DNA of 64,000 bases from Klebsiella pneumoniae (GCA_943330855.2 CALQJI020000011.1:1-64000); one strand, 5' to 3'; counted from the first letter of the stretch, positions 16,367-26,156 are shown. The notes: generated from the letters alone by a model not told the origin. Made by a program: numbers and translations.

Positions 16367-17940
16367 GGGGTTCTGTTCGAGAACGACGGTGCGCTCCGGG
16401 GCTGCTGTTGCAAGTCGGCGAGATGTTTGGCCATCAGCGCTGCCTGTTCGGGATGCTCCCGGATGATGTTCCGCGATTGCGAGCGGTCGGCTTCGAGGTC
16501 GTAGAGCTGGGCGGTGGGAGCGTCGGCCTTGAGTGTGCCGTCGGCGATGTCGCTGTTGTTTTCGCCGGTGAACTTGAGTGCGGCGGGGCCGCCGAGCAGG
16601 TGGTCGCCGGGCTTTCTGCCAGCGAATCCGCCGCCGCCCTGTGCGCCGATGTAGAGCCAGCGGCCATCGCGCAGGGCCAGGTTCTTCTCCTTTAGCGGAG
16701 CGAGCACGAGCTCGGTGCGAATAGGTTGGGAGGGTTTGCCTACCAATGCCGGAAGGACGTTGAAACTGTCCGGGGCATCGGCGGCGGTCAGTTTGGCCCC
16801 GGTCAGCGCCGCGAAGGAGGCGAGCAGGTCCACGTGGCAGATGAGTTGCGCGGACGTGGAGCCGGCATCGATCTTGCCCGGCCAGCGGGCGATGAACGGC
16901 ACGCGATGCCCGCCTTCCCACGCATCGAACTTGAATCCCAGCAGGTCGCCGTTGAGCCGGTGTCCGAGTTTCCACGCCTCCTGCCCGCCGATGTTGAGCA
17001 TCCCGCCGTTGTCGCTGGTGAGGATGACGAGGGTGTTGTCGCGCAGCTTGAGTTCATCCAGCGTGCGCAGGACTTCGCCGACCATCCAGTCGAACTCTTG
17101 GATGAAGTCGCCGTAAATGCCGGCCTGACTGCTGCCTTTGAACTTTGGCCCCGGCGTGAACGGGTGATGGATGTGCGGTGTAGAAAAGTAGAGGAAGAAC
17201 GGTTTTTCCGAGTGCCCGCGCATCCATGCCGTCGCCTTCTCGGTCAACGTGGAGCCGACTTCCTCATCGCGGTAAAGCGCGTGCGCGGCTTTCGCGCCAG
17301 ACATCGCGGGTGCCAGCATTTTCTCCGGAAACTCCTGCGTGACCGCCTTGCCGCCGTAAACGAGCGGGTCGGCAGCATCAAGCCCCACGACACGATGATC
17401 CTCCACCCACACGAACGGCGGATGGCTGCTCACCACGGGGATGCCGAAATACTGGTCGAAGCCGAGTTCGAGCGGGCCGGGTTTGAGATCGGCATTCCAG
17501 TCGGGCTTCGGCTGCCGGCCGAAACCGAGGTGCCACTTGCCGAAGCACGCCGTCGCGTAGCCCTGACCCTGGAGCAAGCTGGCGACGGTTCTCCTCGATG
17601 GCTCGATGACCAGCGGGCTGGAATTCATCACCGGCCCCCAGACGTTTTTCCGAAACGGATACTCGCCCGTCAGCAGCGCGTAGCGCGATGGCGTGCAAAC
17701 TGCCGAGGCCGAGTGGGCATCCGTGAACCGCCGGCCCTCACTGGCAAGCCGGTCAATGTTCGGCGTCTTCACCTTCGTCGCGCCGTAACAGCCCACGTCG
17801 CCATAGCCGAGGTCATCGGCAAAGATGAGGACAATGTTGGGCTTGGCTTTCTCCGCCGCGGCTAGTCCAGCGAGTGGCGAGAGCAGCAGTGCGGCAAAAA
17901 GCGCGAGGGCCGTTTTCACAAAATGGGTCAGTTGAGCCAT
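16363..17940 (-). CDS. Secreted arylsulfatase A-like sulfatase
   Basis: This 525-residue sulfatase has a signal peptide (about 1-29), the metal pair DD at 42-43 and the formylglycine Cys82 in CTPSR. It also shows GKWHLGFG and LTSDNGGM, and an LYDLEADRSQSRNI tail. It belongs to the arylsulfatase A-like group by its DDLGYGDVGCYG opening. It is linked to both neighbours by overlaps: ATGA with the downstream sulfatase and a one-base TAATG with the upstream one. Translational coupling within the cluster is therefore strong. The sulfated substrate is unknown. Confidence 0.93.
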   Translation of the reverse strand: MAQLTHFVKTALALFAALLLSPLAGLAAAEKAKPNIVLIFADDLGYGDVGCYGATKVKTPNIDRLASEGRRFTDAHSASAVCTPSRYALLTGEYPFRKNVWGPVMNSSPLVIEPSRRTVASLLQGQGYATACFGKWHLGFGRQPKPDWNADLKPGPLELGFDQYFGIPVVSSHPPFVWVEDHRVVGLDAADPLVYGGKAVTQEFPEKMLAPAMSGAKAAHALYRDEEVGSTLTEKATAWMRGHSEKPFFLYFSTPHIHHPFTPGPKFKGSSQAGIYGDFIQEFDWMVGEVLRTLDELKLRDNTLVILTSDNGGMLNIGGQEAWKLGHRLNGDLLGFKFDAWEGGHRVPFIARWPGKIDAGSTSAQLICHVDLLASFAALTGAKLTAADAPDSFNVLPALVGKPSQPIRTELVLAPLKEKNLALRDGRWLYIGAQGGGGFAGRKPGDHLLGGPAALKFTGENNSDIADGTLKADAPTAQLYDLEADRSQSRNIIREHPEQAALMAKHLADLQQQPRSAPSFSNRTP

Positions 17941-19556
17941 TATTTCGCCCGCGGATCGACATACTCTTCGCGGCTCAATTTGCCGTCGCCGTTCTTGTCG
18001 AAGCTTTTGAAGGTCGCTTCGAGTCCCTGGCGGTTCTTCTGGCCGAGCTGGAATTCCTCAAGCGTCACAAAGCCGTCCTTGTTGGTGTCCCAATTCGTGA
18101 AGTGAAGGGCGCTATCCACTCGGATTCTCCCGACTGGCTGTCCGGCCGCTGAGGCTGGCGCTGCTGCTTCTGCCTTCTGCTGGGGTTGCTTGGCCGGTCG
18201 GGTGCCGGGTGCGGGCGGTGTCCATTCGGCGGGCTTGGGGTTGGCGACTGTCAGCGGGGACTTGTCGGCATGGCTGGCCATTTCCTTGGTCAGCAAGGCA
18301 GTCAGCTCGGCAACTTTCGCGGCGTGCTCGGGCTTGCCGGCGAGGTTGACCAGTTCGCGAGGGTCGCTGCTCAGGTCGAAAAGCTGGGTGCGGTCCACGA
18401 GCGGATAGCGGATGAGCTTCCACCGGTCGTCGCGAATGGCCCGCATGCAATCGCGGTAGCCCGTGTAGAGCACGTCGCGGACTTTCGGCTGCTTGCCGGC
18501 CAAAATGGGGCCGAGGCTTTTGCCATCCACTCCCGATGGAAGTTTGGCTCCGGCGTATTCCGCGAAGGTCGGAAACAAGTCCATGAGGTAAACCAGCGCC
18601 TCGCTCTTGCCCTTGGAAATGCCGGGGCCAGCGATGACGCAAGGGACGTGCATCCCACCGAACTCGTAGAGGTTTTGCTTTCCGAACAAGCCGTGCTCGC
18701 CCATCGAGAGGCCGTTGTCGGCACTGAAGATGATGATGGTGTTGTCCCACTGGCCGCTGGCTTTCAGCTCGGCAAAGATGCGACCGATGTGATGGTCCAG
18801 TCCGGTGACGCAGGCGTAGTAGGCGGCGAGTTGCTGTTTGGTGTCCGCCTCGGTCCGCGGCCACGGCGCGAGCGCTTCGTCGCGCACGGTCATCTCGCCA
18901 TTGTCGAAGGGATGCTGCGGCAGGAAGGCAGGCGAGAGCGGAATCTTCGCGGGGTCGTAGAGTTGGTGAAACTGCGGCTCCGCCGAGCGCGGGTCGTGCG
19001 GGACCGGCGGCGCGAGATAGACGTAGAACGGTTTGCTCTCGTTGGTGGCCGCGCGGGACTTGAGGAATTCAATCGTGCGGTCGGCGAGACGACGACTGTT
19101 GCCCGCGCGCTCACCGCCTTTGCCTTCGTCACGAATACTGGTTTGAAACTCAGCGAGGCCAGCCGGGAAACCGTTGCCAGACTTCCCCATGTGCCAGGTC
19201 TGATAGCCCGCAGCCTGGATAACTCGTGGTAAAAATGTGGTCGGCTCCTTGGCGTCGGGCAGTGCGGCTGCAGCTCCGGGAATGCGCTGCCACGACCGGC
19301 CCGTGAGCAACATCGTGCGGCTCGGCGTGCAGACTGCACCCACCATGGAACCCATCGTATAGCAACGCGTGAACGTCATGCCGCGCTCGACGAGCGAATC
19401 GAGGTTCGGCGTCTGGAGGAACGGCGTGCCGAGCGCCCGCAAGCCGTCGGCACGATGGTCGTCGGCGTGGATGTGGAGAATGTTCGGCTTCGCAGCGTGA
19501 AGCGTGGTCAACGGGGCCAGGAGCGCGGCGGTAATCAGTGCGAGGGTGTGTTTCAT
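17940..19556 (-). CDS. Sulfatase fused to C-terminal EF-hand pair
   Basis: This 538-residue protein has a signal peptide (about 1-22), the metal pair DD at 32-33, the formylglycine Cys76 in CTPSR, and FSADNGLSMGEHG at the late metal site. After a Pro/Ala/Gln-rich linker (about 440-480) the C terminus carries two EF-hand calcium loops, DTNKDGFVTLEEF and DKNGDGKLSREEY. This resembles the calcium-binding tails found on other secreted enzymes of this phylum. The tail may stabilise the enzyme or bind a partner; that is inference. The preceding gene ends 17 bases upstream. Confidence 0.92.
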   Translation of the reverse strand: MKHTLALITAALLAPLTTLHAAKPNILHIHADDHRADGLRALGTPFLQTPNLDSLVERGMTFTRCYTMGSMVGAVCTPSRTMLLTGRSWQRIPGAAAALPDAKEPTTFLPRVIQAAGYQTWHMGKSGNGFPAGLAEFQTSIRDEGKGGERAGNSRRLADRTIEFLKSRAATNESKPFYVYLAPPVPHDPRSAEPQFHQLYDPAKIPLSPAFLPQHPFDNGEMTVRDEALAPWPRTEADTKQQLAAYYACVTGLDHHIGRIFAELKASGQWDNTIIIFSADNGLSMGEHGLFGKQNLYEFGGMHVPCVIAGPGISKGKSEALVYLMDLFPTFAEYAGAKLPSGVDGKSLGPILAGKQPKVRDVLYTGYRDCMRAIRDDRWKLIRYPLVDRTQLFDLSSDPRELVNLAGKPEHAAKVAELTALLTKEMASHADKSPLTVANPKPAEWTPPAPGTRPAKQPQQKAEAAAPASAAGQPVGRIRVDSALHFTNWDTNKDGFVTLEEFQLGQKNRQGLEATFKSFDKNGDGKLSREEYVDPRAK

Positions 19557-19573
19557 GGAACGTTGGGGTTGGC

Positions 19574-21070
19574 TTATTTTGCTGCCGCGTTGCCAGCCGT
19601 TTTCCGGATTTGAATCGCAGCGTCATTGGCCTGCTTCACGCCGGGAGTGCTGCGGCCGTTGGCGATGATTTGCTCAAGCAGCTTGGTGAGGCGTGCGACT
19701 TCTGCGGGACGCTCGGCGTGCAGGTTCTTGGTTTCGCCTTTGTCGGCGCTGAGGTCGTAGAGTTGGGTTTCGGGGAGGGCTTTCGCTTCTTTGCTGCCGG
19801 GCTTCGGGTCACTCCAGCCGCCGGAGTCGGCGCAGAGCGCTAGCTTCCAGTTTCCATGTCGGATGGCGAAGGAGCCGTTGATGGAATGATGCACGACCGT
19901 CTCGTGCAGCGGCGCTTTGTCCGTGCCCAGCAGCGCGGGAATAATGCTGACGCTGTCTTCGCCCGCATTGTCCGGCAGCTTCGCCCCGAGAATGTCGGCG
20001 CAGGTCGCCATGAGGTCGGTGTGACAGATGGTCTGGGCACTCTTGGAGCCCGCCTTCACTTTGGCCGGCCAGCGCAGAAAGAACGGCACGCGATGTCCGC
20101 CCTCCCAGAGGTCCGCCTTGGAACCCCGCAGGTCAGCGCTGGGATGGTGGCCCTGCTTTTCGAGGCTGGTGATGCCCGCCGCCTTTGAGCAGCCGTTGTC
20201 GCTCGTGAAGATGACAAGGGTGTTGTCCGCCACGCCCGCCTTGTCCAAGGCGGCAAGCACTTCGCCGACAGCCCAGTCCGTCTGCATCACAAAGTCGGCG
20301 TAATCGCCGAGGCCGCTTTTGCCCAGCCAGTCCTTCGACGGCACGATGGGCGTGTGCGGCGAGGACAGCGGGAGGTAGAGGAAGAATGGCTGCCCGGACT
20401 TCGCACGAGCGGCGATGTGCTCGGAGCTACGCTTCACAAGCGCTGGCAGCAGGTCCACCGGCTCGATGAGCTGCGTGACGCGGTCATTCTCAAAGACCGA
20501 CTTCATCATGCGAGCGTGGTGAAAACCAAAGAACTCATCGAAGCCGCGCGTCACCGGGCCGTCCTTCGTGACGGAACCGAGCGGCGCGCCCATGAGCTTG
20601 CCTTCGCCTTTGTTCGCCACAGCTTTGGCCTTCTTTCCTTTGCCCTTCGCCTCGACGATGCCTGCGATGGTGAACCCGAGATGCCACTTGCCGATGATGG
20701 CCGTGTGGTAGCCGTGTTGTTTCAGCAACGCGGGCACCGTGAGTCGGTCCTTCGCGATGAGCGGCTCCACATAGTCATCCAGCACGCCGTTCTGTAGCCG
20801 CGTGCGCCACGCGTATCGCCCCGTGAGCAGGCCGTAGCGCGTGGGCGTGCAGACGGACGAGCCGCTGTGCGCATCCGTGAAGGCCATGCCCTGCGCGGCG
20901 AGCTTGTCGAGGTGTGGTGTTTTGATTTTGCCGCGCGCGGGGTTGAGGCATTGCACGTCGCCATAGCCGAGGTCGTCGGCGAGGATGTAAACGATGTTGG
21001 GCTTGGATGGCGCGGCGTGCGCGGAGGCGGACGCGACCCCGAGCAGCAAAGCGAGCAGCAGCATTTTCAT
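19574..21070 (-). CDS. Secreted arylsulfatase A-like sulfatase
   Basis: This 498-residue sulfatase has a signal peptide (about 1-20), the metal pair DD at 32-33, the formylglycine Cys74 in CTPTR, GKWHLGF and FTSDNGCS. A Lys/Ala/Gly-rich insertion (about 127-147) breaks the region after GKWHLGF. I took the ATG at 21070, which lies six bases after the upstream stop and gives a proper signal peptide. The open frame continuing upstream overlaps the neighbouring sulfatase in another frame and has no family similarity. Confidence 0.92.
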   Translation of the reverse strand: MKMLLLALLLGVASASAHAAPSKPNIVYILADDLGYGDVQCLNPARGKIKTPHLDKLAAQGMAFTDAHSGSSVCTPTRYGLLTGRYAWRTRLQNGVLDDYVEPLIAKDRLTVPALLKQHGYHTAIIGKWHLGFTIAGIVEAKGKGKKAKAVANKGEGKLMGAPLGSVTKDGPVTRGFDEFFGFHHARMMKSVFENDRVTQLIEPVDLLPALVKRSSEHIAARAKSGQPFFLYLPLSSPHTPIVPSKDWLGKSGLGDYADFVMQTDWAVGEVLAALDKAGVADNTLVIFTSDNGCSKAAGITSLEKQGHHPSADLRGSKADLWEGGHRVPFFLRWPAKVKAGSKSAQTICHTDLMATCADILGAKLPDNAGEDSVSIIPALLGTDKAPLHETVVHHSINGSFAIRHGNWKLALCADSGGWSDPKPGSKEAKALPETQLYDLSADKGETKNLHAERPAEVARLTKLLEQIIANGRSTPGVKQANDAAIQIRKTAGNAAAK

Positions 21071-21075
21071 GGAAT

Positions 21076-22926
21076 CTATTTCGCTGTGTCGAATCGCGAG
21101 ACCATTGGCTCGCCACTGCGACCGCGCAGGGCGATGGACTGAACTTCGAGCGCGGAGCTGGTTTTTGCCGGCGAGATGCGCAGGTGGATGAGCCGGCCTT
21201 TCACGGGTAACTCGACTTTGACCTCCTGCCACTCCGCGCCCGTGGGCCAGGTGAAGCTCGCGGTGTTCTCGGCGGCGAAATCTTTCTGTTCCGTCGTGCG
21301 CCACGATAGGCTGCCCGCCCCGCCCTGCTTCGCGCGGACGCGCAGCGTGGCGGTGACGGAGCCGGGCAAATCCAATCCGGCGCGAGCGAGAAACGGCGCG
21401 GCCTTCGCACCGGCCTCGGGCGTGATGACGAGCGCACCGTCCTTCACCGCGAGCGTGCCGTTCCGACAAACCCAGCCTTGGATGCTGCCTTCGACCGGCG
21501 CGGCTGACTTCGCGTCGGCTTTGGCGGCGGGCCGACGCTTCGTGGCTTGCTCGCCGGTTTTGTCCACGTGCGCGGCGAAGAACAGGTTGTCCTGGTCGTT
21601 GTTGCGCTCCGGCAATCCAGGCGGCTGCAACGTGGCGCTCCACGTCTTGAGTTTCGCGTCGAGGCGCTCGGCAATGGCGTGATTCTGCGCGAGGAGGTTC
21701 TTCGTTTCGCCGTCCGGTTGCGTGACGTTGAAAAGGTAAGTCTCGTTTGTGCCGAGGTGGATGAGCTTCCACGGAAACTCCAGCACAGCGGCCTGCGAAC
21801 GCCAGCGCCAGTAGAGCGCGTCGTGCGGCACGGCTTGGTTTGCGCCGGTCACGAAGGGCAGCAGGTTCACGCCGTCGAGCTTGTCCTGTGGTTGACCGGC
21901 CAACGCGACGGCCGTCGCCGCCACGTCGAGCGCGCTCACCGGGTGCTCGAAGACTTGGCCCGCCGGAATTTTCCCCGGCCACGCGGCGAGGAACGGGGTG
22001 CGGATGCCGCCGTCGGTGAGCATGCCTTTCTCGCCGGTGAGCGGGAGATTGAGCGAGCCATTCCACGCGCCGGCTTTGAGCGGCGCGCCGTTGTCGCCAA
22101 TGAAGACGATGAGCGTGTCGCGGTCGGCGTTCATCGCCTTAAGCTTTGCGCGGATACGGCCGAGGCCGTCGTCCATCGCGGCAATCATCGCGAGCGCTTG
22201 CCGACGCTCCTTGGGCAAGTGCGCGGCCGTCTGGGAAAACCACGGCTCCGGCGAATCCAGCGGCACGTGCGGCGCGAACCATGCGAGGTAAAGAAACCAC
22301 GGCTGCTCCGGCTTCGCAGCGCGGCGGTCGAGGAACGAAAGTGCCGCGTCCGTCTGCACCACCACACGGAAACGCGCGTCGGTCACGAGCTGCGGGGCGT
22401 CGGCGAGCGGCTGGCCCTTCAAGTCGTGCGAGGCGTGGTAGCGCCCAAGCGTGCCGCACCAGTATTCGTCAAAGCCCTGCCCGTGCGGCAGGTGCGCCGG
22501 CTGGATGCGCGCCGCCTTGTCGCCTTGCTTGTCTCCGCCGATATCGAGGTGCCACTTGCCGACTTGCCCGCTGAGGTAGCCCGCCGGTTTCAATCGCTCC
22601 GCGATGGTCAGTTCAGCGAGCGGCAGCGGCCCCTTGCCATTGTCCTCCACGCCGAAGCGCTGCTGATACCGCCCCGTGAGGACGCCCGCGCGCGACGGAA
22701 CGCACTGCGGCGCGGTGACGTAGCCGCGCGCAAACCGGACGCCATCGCGCGCGAGCTGGTCGAGGTTCGGCGTGCGGATGTCCTTGTCCACGCCCTGCGC
22801 GCCGAGGTCCGCCCAGCCGTGGTCATCGGAGTAGATGAGAAGAATGTTCGGCTTGCGCGCGTCGGCAGCGAAGGCGGAGGACAACAGGACAGCGGCCAAC
22901 GCCAGAACAGCGAGCCGTTGCTTCAT
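21076..22926 (-). CDS. Secreted sulfatase with long beta-rich C-terminal extension
   Basis: This sulfatase has 616 residues from the ATG at 22926. It shows a signal peptide (1-20), the metal pair DD at 34-35, the formylglycine Cys75 in CVPSR, GKWHLDIGG and FIGDNGAP. After the sulfatase core (about 1-460) comes a C-terminal domain of about 130 residues rich in beta strands. It is similar in style to carbohydrate-binding or jelly-roll tails on other sulfatases of this phylum. A GTG at 22947, overlapping the upstream stop (GTGA), would add seven residues before MKQR and is an alternative start. Confidence 0.9.
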   Translation of the reverse strand: MKQRLAVLALAAVLLSSAFAADARKPNILLIYSDDHGWADLGAQGVDKDIRTPNLDQLARDGVRFARGYVTAPQCVPSRAGVLTGRYQQRFGVEDNGKGPLPLAELTIAERLKPAGYLSGQVGKWHLDIGGDKQGDKAARIQPAHLPHGQGFDEYWCGTLGRYHASHDLKGQPLADAPQLVTDARFRVVVQTDAALSFLDRRAAKPEQPWFLYLAWFAPHVPLDSPEPWFSQTAAHLPKERRQALAMIAAMDDGLGRIRAKLKAMNADRDTLIVFIGDNGAPLKAGAWNGSLNLPLTGEKGMLTDGGIRTPFLAAWPGKIPAGQVFEHPVSALDVAATAVALAGQPQDKLDGVNLLPFVTGANQAVPHDALYWRWRSQAAVLEFPWKLIHLGTNETYLFNVTQPDGETKNLLAQNHAIAERLDAKLKTWSATLQPPGLPERNNDQDNLFFAAHVDKTGEQATKRRPAAKADAKSAAPVEGSIQGWVCRNGTLAVKDGALVITPEAGAKAAPFLARAGLDLPGSVTATLRVRAKQGGAGSLSWRTTEQKDFAAENTASFTWPTGAEWQEVKVELPVKGRLIHLRISPAKTSSALEVQSIALRGRSGEPMVSRFDTAK

Positions 22927-22943
22927 GAATCGGAGCGTGTGGT

Positions 22944-23795
22944 TCACGGATACAACTCACGCGCGCCGGTCTTCAGCCCGTTGAGCACTTTCACCTCGGC
23001 TTCGGTCAGCGCGCGGTTGAAGACGGCGAGATCGTCGAGATGGCCGACGTAGGACGCGCCGAGCACGAGCTGCACCGCGTCGGGATTCCAGCCGAGCGTG
23101 AGGTCCCAGTTCTCGATAGTGCCCATGAGCTTCGCGTTCAAGTAGAGCCGGCCCACGGGCTTCTTCGCCTTGTCGTTCACGTTCTCCAGCGTGAAGACCG
23201 CGTGCGTCCACGCCTCGCGCGAGAACGGCGCGCGCTCCAAGTTCACCGCCGGTCGCTGCGCGGCGGTCATCTTCGCCCAGTCGAGCTTGTTGGGATTCCA
23301 AATCTGCTCCAGTGGGCGAATGGCGTAGCGGAAGTGACGCGGCGACTCGTCCTTCGACCATTCGAGGAAGATGAACCCCTTCTTCGTGTCGTCGCCGACG
23401 ATTTGCACGGGGTCGCAATAGCCCGGGGCCAGATCCTTGTCGGGGTCGAGCCGCAGCCAGACGGAGACGGACGCGCTCCAGTTCGTGGCGTTGTAGTTGA
23501 GCACGCCCGCGTCTTTGAAGCGCGGCTGCGTGGTTCCTTTCTTCGTGAAGTGCAGCCCGCCGCCGAAGCGCCCGCCGTCGGGCACGAGCTTGAGTTCTTC
23601 GTTCAACGCAGCGGGCACGGTGCCCTGCTTGCCGCGAATGAGAGACGCTTTGTCGCCGCGCGAGAAATCCGCGTCGAGGCCCTTGTCAAACGAGGCGTGG
23701 AAGGTGAGGGCTTGCTTCAGGCCGCCGACCTGCGCGAACGCAGCGACAGGGAGGAACATTGCGGTGAACAGGATGCCGAGACTGAGTGGTTTCAT
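22944..23795 (-). CDS. Secreted LamG/concanavalin-like domain protein
   Basis: This 283-residue protein has a signal peptide (1-21) and one LamG-like jelly-roll domain. It is recognisable from ALTFHASFDKGLDADF, GLHFTKKG, WSASVSVWLRLDPD, AWTHAVFTLE and the closing GHLDDLAVFNRALTEAEVKVL. Such domains bind carbohydrate or serve as structural modules; no catalytic motif is visible. It lies between two sulfatases in the same operon, 20 bases from the next gene, so a role in recognising the same glycan is a reasonable inference. Confidence 0.85.
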   Translation of the reverse strand: MKPLSLGILFTAMFLPVAAFAQVGGLKQALTFHASFDKGLDADFSRGDKASLIRGKQGTVPAALNEELKLVPDGGRFGGGLHFTKKGTTQPRFKDAGVLNYNATNWSASVSVWLRLDPDKDLAPGYCDPVQIVGDDTKKGFIFLEWSKDESPRHFRYAIRPLEQIWNPNKLDWAKMTAAQRPAVNLERAPFSREAWTHAVFTLENVNDKAKKPVGRLYLNAKLMGTIENWDLTLGWNPDAVQLVLGASYVGHLDDLAVFNRALTEAEVKVLNGLKTGARELYP

Positions 23796-23815
23796 GGTTG
23801 TTCTGGTTTGGGTTA

Positions 23816-25207
23816 CTACTTCTTCCCCTTCTTCTTCGGGGTTGTTTCATCCGCCTTCGCTTTGCCGCCGTTTGGGCTGAGGGTCTTCCACCAGTCGGGG
23901 CCTTCGGCGTCCACGGCGGCGTTGTGTTTGAGGAGTTGCTCGCGGAGCGCGGCGAAGCGTTGCGGCTCGGCAGACTTGAGGTCGGTGGCTTCCTTCGGGT
24001 CGGTCTTGAGGTTGAAGAGCTCGAACTCGGTCAGCTCGGCGTTGGCCAGGATTTTCCAGTCTTCCACGCGCATTGCCATCTTCATGTTCGGGGCCATGTG
24101 CAAGCGCCAGTAGAGCGGCTGCGGACGTTCCACCTTCGCGGCCTTGCCCGTGAGCGCAGGCAACACGTCCACGCCGTCGAGGACGCGGTCCGTCGGCGGC
24201 TTCACGCCGGCGATGCCGAGCATCGTGGGGAACACGTCGCTGCCGATGACGGGCACTTCGCTCGTGGTGCCAGCGGGGATTTTGCCGGGCCAACGTGCGA
24301 GGCCGGGCACACGGATGCCGCCCTCGTGCATGGAGCGTTTGCGTTCGCGCAAGCCACCGCTGGAGCCGCGACCGGGCGTCGTGGTGCCGTTGCCTTCCGG
24401 GCCGTTGTCAGACGTGAAGAACACGAACGTGCTGTCCGCGAGCTTCTGCTCGTCGAGCGATTTCATGAGCAGGCCGAAGGCGTGGTCCAACTGCGTGACA
24501 TTGGCGTGGTGCTCGCGCTGCACGTCGTCGGCGAGGTCGGGATAGAGCGCCTTGAACTTTGGGTCGGACTTAATCGGGTAATGCGGCTCGTGCGCCCACA
24601 CCGCGAGGAAGAACGGCTTGGCTGGGTCGCGCTTCTCCTTCAACCACGAGATGGCCTCCCCCACGACCAGCGGCGCGGAATAGCCCTCCAGCCTCCCGAC
24701 CGGCTGGCCGTTGCGGACGAAGTTGCTCGGGTTCTCGTGCGACGGCCCGGCGTTGTTCTGCGTGGCCATCCACCAGTCGTAACCGTGGTCGCCGGGCTGC
24801 GGCTGGGCAGGGTTGTTGAACAGGCCGTTCAAGTGCCACTTGCCGCTGTGACAGGTCGCATAGCCCGCGCCCTTGAGCAGCTTGGGCAAGGTGATTTCGC
24901 TCGTGCGCAGATGCACCGGCGCGCCCTCGGCAATCCAGGTGAACACGCCATTGCGATGCGGCGTGCGCCCCGTGATCAGCGCCGAGCGCGATGGACTGCA
25001 CACCGCGCTGGCCGAGTAGCACTGCGTCAGCCGCACGCCCTGCTTCGCGAACGCGTCGAGGTTCGGCGTCTTGATGATGGGATGGCCGAAGCATGCGAGG
25101 TCGCCCCAGCCGAGGTCATCGGCGAGGAAGAGGATGAGGTTGGGCGGAGCAGCGTGGGCAGACGTGAACGTTGCGAGGAGAGCGAAGAGGAGGACGAGTT
25201 TTTTCAT
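23816..25207 (-). CDS. Secreted arylsulfatase A-like sulfatase
   Basis: This 463-residue sulfatase has a signal peptide (1-20), the metal pair DD at 30-31, the formylglycine Cys70 in CSPSR, HSGKWHLNG, WAHEPHYPI and FTSDNGPEG. The C terminus ends in a Lys-rich stretch (KKKGKK). The DDLGWGDLACFGHP opening is typical of arylsulfatase A-like enzymes of this phylum. It lies 19 bases from the SGNH hydrolase gene upstream and 20 bases from the LamG gene downstream, so it belongs to the same transcription unit. The substrate is not identifiable. Confidence 0.93.
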   Translation of the reverse strand: MKKLVLLFALLATFTSAHAAPPNLILFLADDLGWGDLACFGHPIIKTPNLDAFAKQGVRLTQCYSASAVCSPSRSALITGRTPHRNGVFTWIAEGAPVHLRTSEITLPKLLKGAGYATCHSGKWHLNGLFNNPAQPQPGDHGYDWWMATQNNAGPSHENPSNFVRNGQPVGRLEGYSAPLVVGEAISWLKEKRDPAKPFFLAVWAHEPHYPIKSDPKFKALYPDLADDVQREHHANVTQLDHAFGLLMKSLDEQKLADSTFVFFTSDNGPEGNGTTTPGRGSSGGLRERKRSMHEGGIRVPGLARWPGKIPAGTTSEVPVIGSDVFPTMLGIAGVKPPTDRVLDGVDVLPALTGKAAKVERPQPLYWRLHMAPNMKMAMRVEDWKILANAELTEFELFNLKTDPKEATDLKSAEPQRFAALREQLLKHNAAVDAEGPDWWKTLSPNGGKAKADETTPKKKGKK

Positions 25208-25226
25208 GGGAGAATGGCTGCGGCGA

Positions 25227-26108
25227 TTATCGCTTGGTCAGGAAGCTTTCCACCAGCGGCTTCAGCTTGCTGGCATAGAGTTGATAGCCGCCGGTTTGGG
25301 AGAGATGGATGTTGTCCGGCGCGAACAAACCCTTCTTTAACGTGCCGTCGGCGTTGACCATGTCGTTCCAGAGGTCGAGCACCTTCACCTTCGGATCACT
25401 GTCGAGCTTCAAAGCATCGAGAGCGAGATTGGTCTGCTTGATGTCCTCGTAGAACCGACTGCCCGGCGCGTGGGCGGGCAGAATCTTCACGACGATGACC
25501 TCGGCCTGCGGGAACTTGTCGCGCACGTTCGCCACGACCATCTGCACGCCCTTCGCCGCCGCTTCGATGCCGGTCTCCGCCGTGAAGAACATGTTGTTGT
25601 TGCCGATCATCACGATGACGACCTTCGGCTGCAGTCCCTCAACGCCGCCGTGATCAAGCCGCCACAGGACGTTCTGCGCCTTGTCGCCGCCGATGCCAAT
25701 GTTGACGGTCTTGTAGCTGGCGAAATGTTTCTTCCACGCGTCATTGAGCATGCCCTTGTCGAGCGGGCTGCCCCACTGCTGCGTGATGCTGTCGCCAACG
25801 AGCAGCACGTCGATGGTCCCGCGATTGGCCTGCGCGTAGGCCACCAGCTTCGCGTGCGTGTCCAGCCAGCTCGTGCCGCCCCAATGCCCGGCGGAGGGGA
25901 CGGCGGGCCAGAGCTGCGGGAGATGCTTGTTCACTTCGCGACCAGGCCGCCGCTCGTGCTCCGGTTTCAGGACATACGCGCGCTCCTCGGCAGTGAGCGG
26001 CCAGCCGGTCTTCTGCGGCTCGGCTGTGACGTCCGGGTAGTCGAGGGCTTGCAGCGAATTGAGCGAAGCCAGCAACAGGGTGGAAATGAATGTGCGTATG
26101 GCTTTCAT
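25227..26108 (-). CDS. Secreted SGNH/GDSL hydrolase
   Basis: This 293-residue protein has a signal peptide (about 1-21) and all the SGNH blocks. GDSIT carries the nucleophile Ser107, NIGIGGD is block II, IGNNN (around 167-171) is block III, and DNIHLSQTGGYQLYA supplies the catalytic Asp and His. Such esterases remove acetyl or other acyl groups, commonly from carbohydrates. About 75 N-terminal residues precede the catalytic core. With the sulfatases on both sides, deacylation of the same polysaccharide is a fair inference. Confidence 0.9.
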   Translation of the reverse strand: MKAIRTFISTLLLASLNSLQALDYPDVTAEPQKTGWPLTAEERAYVLKPEHERRPGREVNKHLPQLWPAVPSAGHWGGTSWLDTHAKLVAYAQANRGTIDVLLVGDSITQQWGSPLDKGMLNDAWKKHFASYKTVNIGIGGDKAQNVLWRLDHGGVEGLQPKVVIVMIGNNNMFFTAETGIEAAAKGVQMVVANVRDKFPQAEVIVVKILPAHAPGSRFYEDIKQTNLALDALKLDSDPKVKVLDLWNDMVNADGTLKKGLFAPDNIHLSQTGGYQLYASKLKPLVESFLTKR

Positions 26109-26156
26109 TGTTACAAATGAGTCAGTAGTGCGAGTTGAACGCGGTGGGGCGAGTGG

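Noticed and set aside
16367..16975. Upstream extension of the sulfatase at 14837-16366 to a 712-residue product.
   Set aside because: The added part overlaps the neighbouring sulfatase in another frame, has no similarity to the family, and the internal ATG gives a normal signal peptide and an ATGA overlap.
21071..22066. Upstream extension of the sulfatase at 19574-21070 by about 330 residues.
   Set aside because: It is antiparallel-free shadow coding within the C-terminal part of the next sulfatase, Arg/Ala-rich, and precedes a proper signal peptide.
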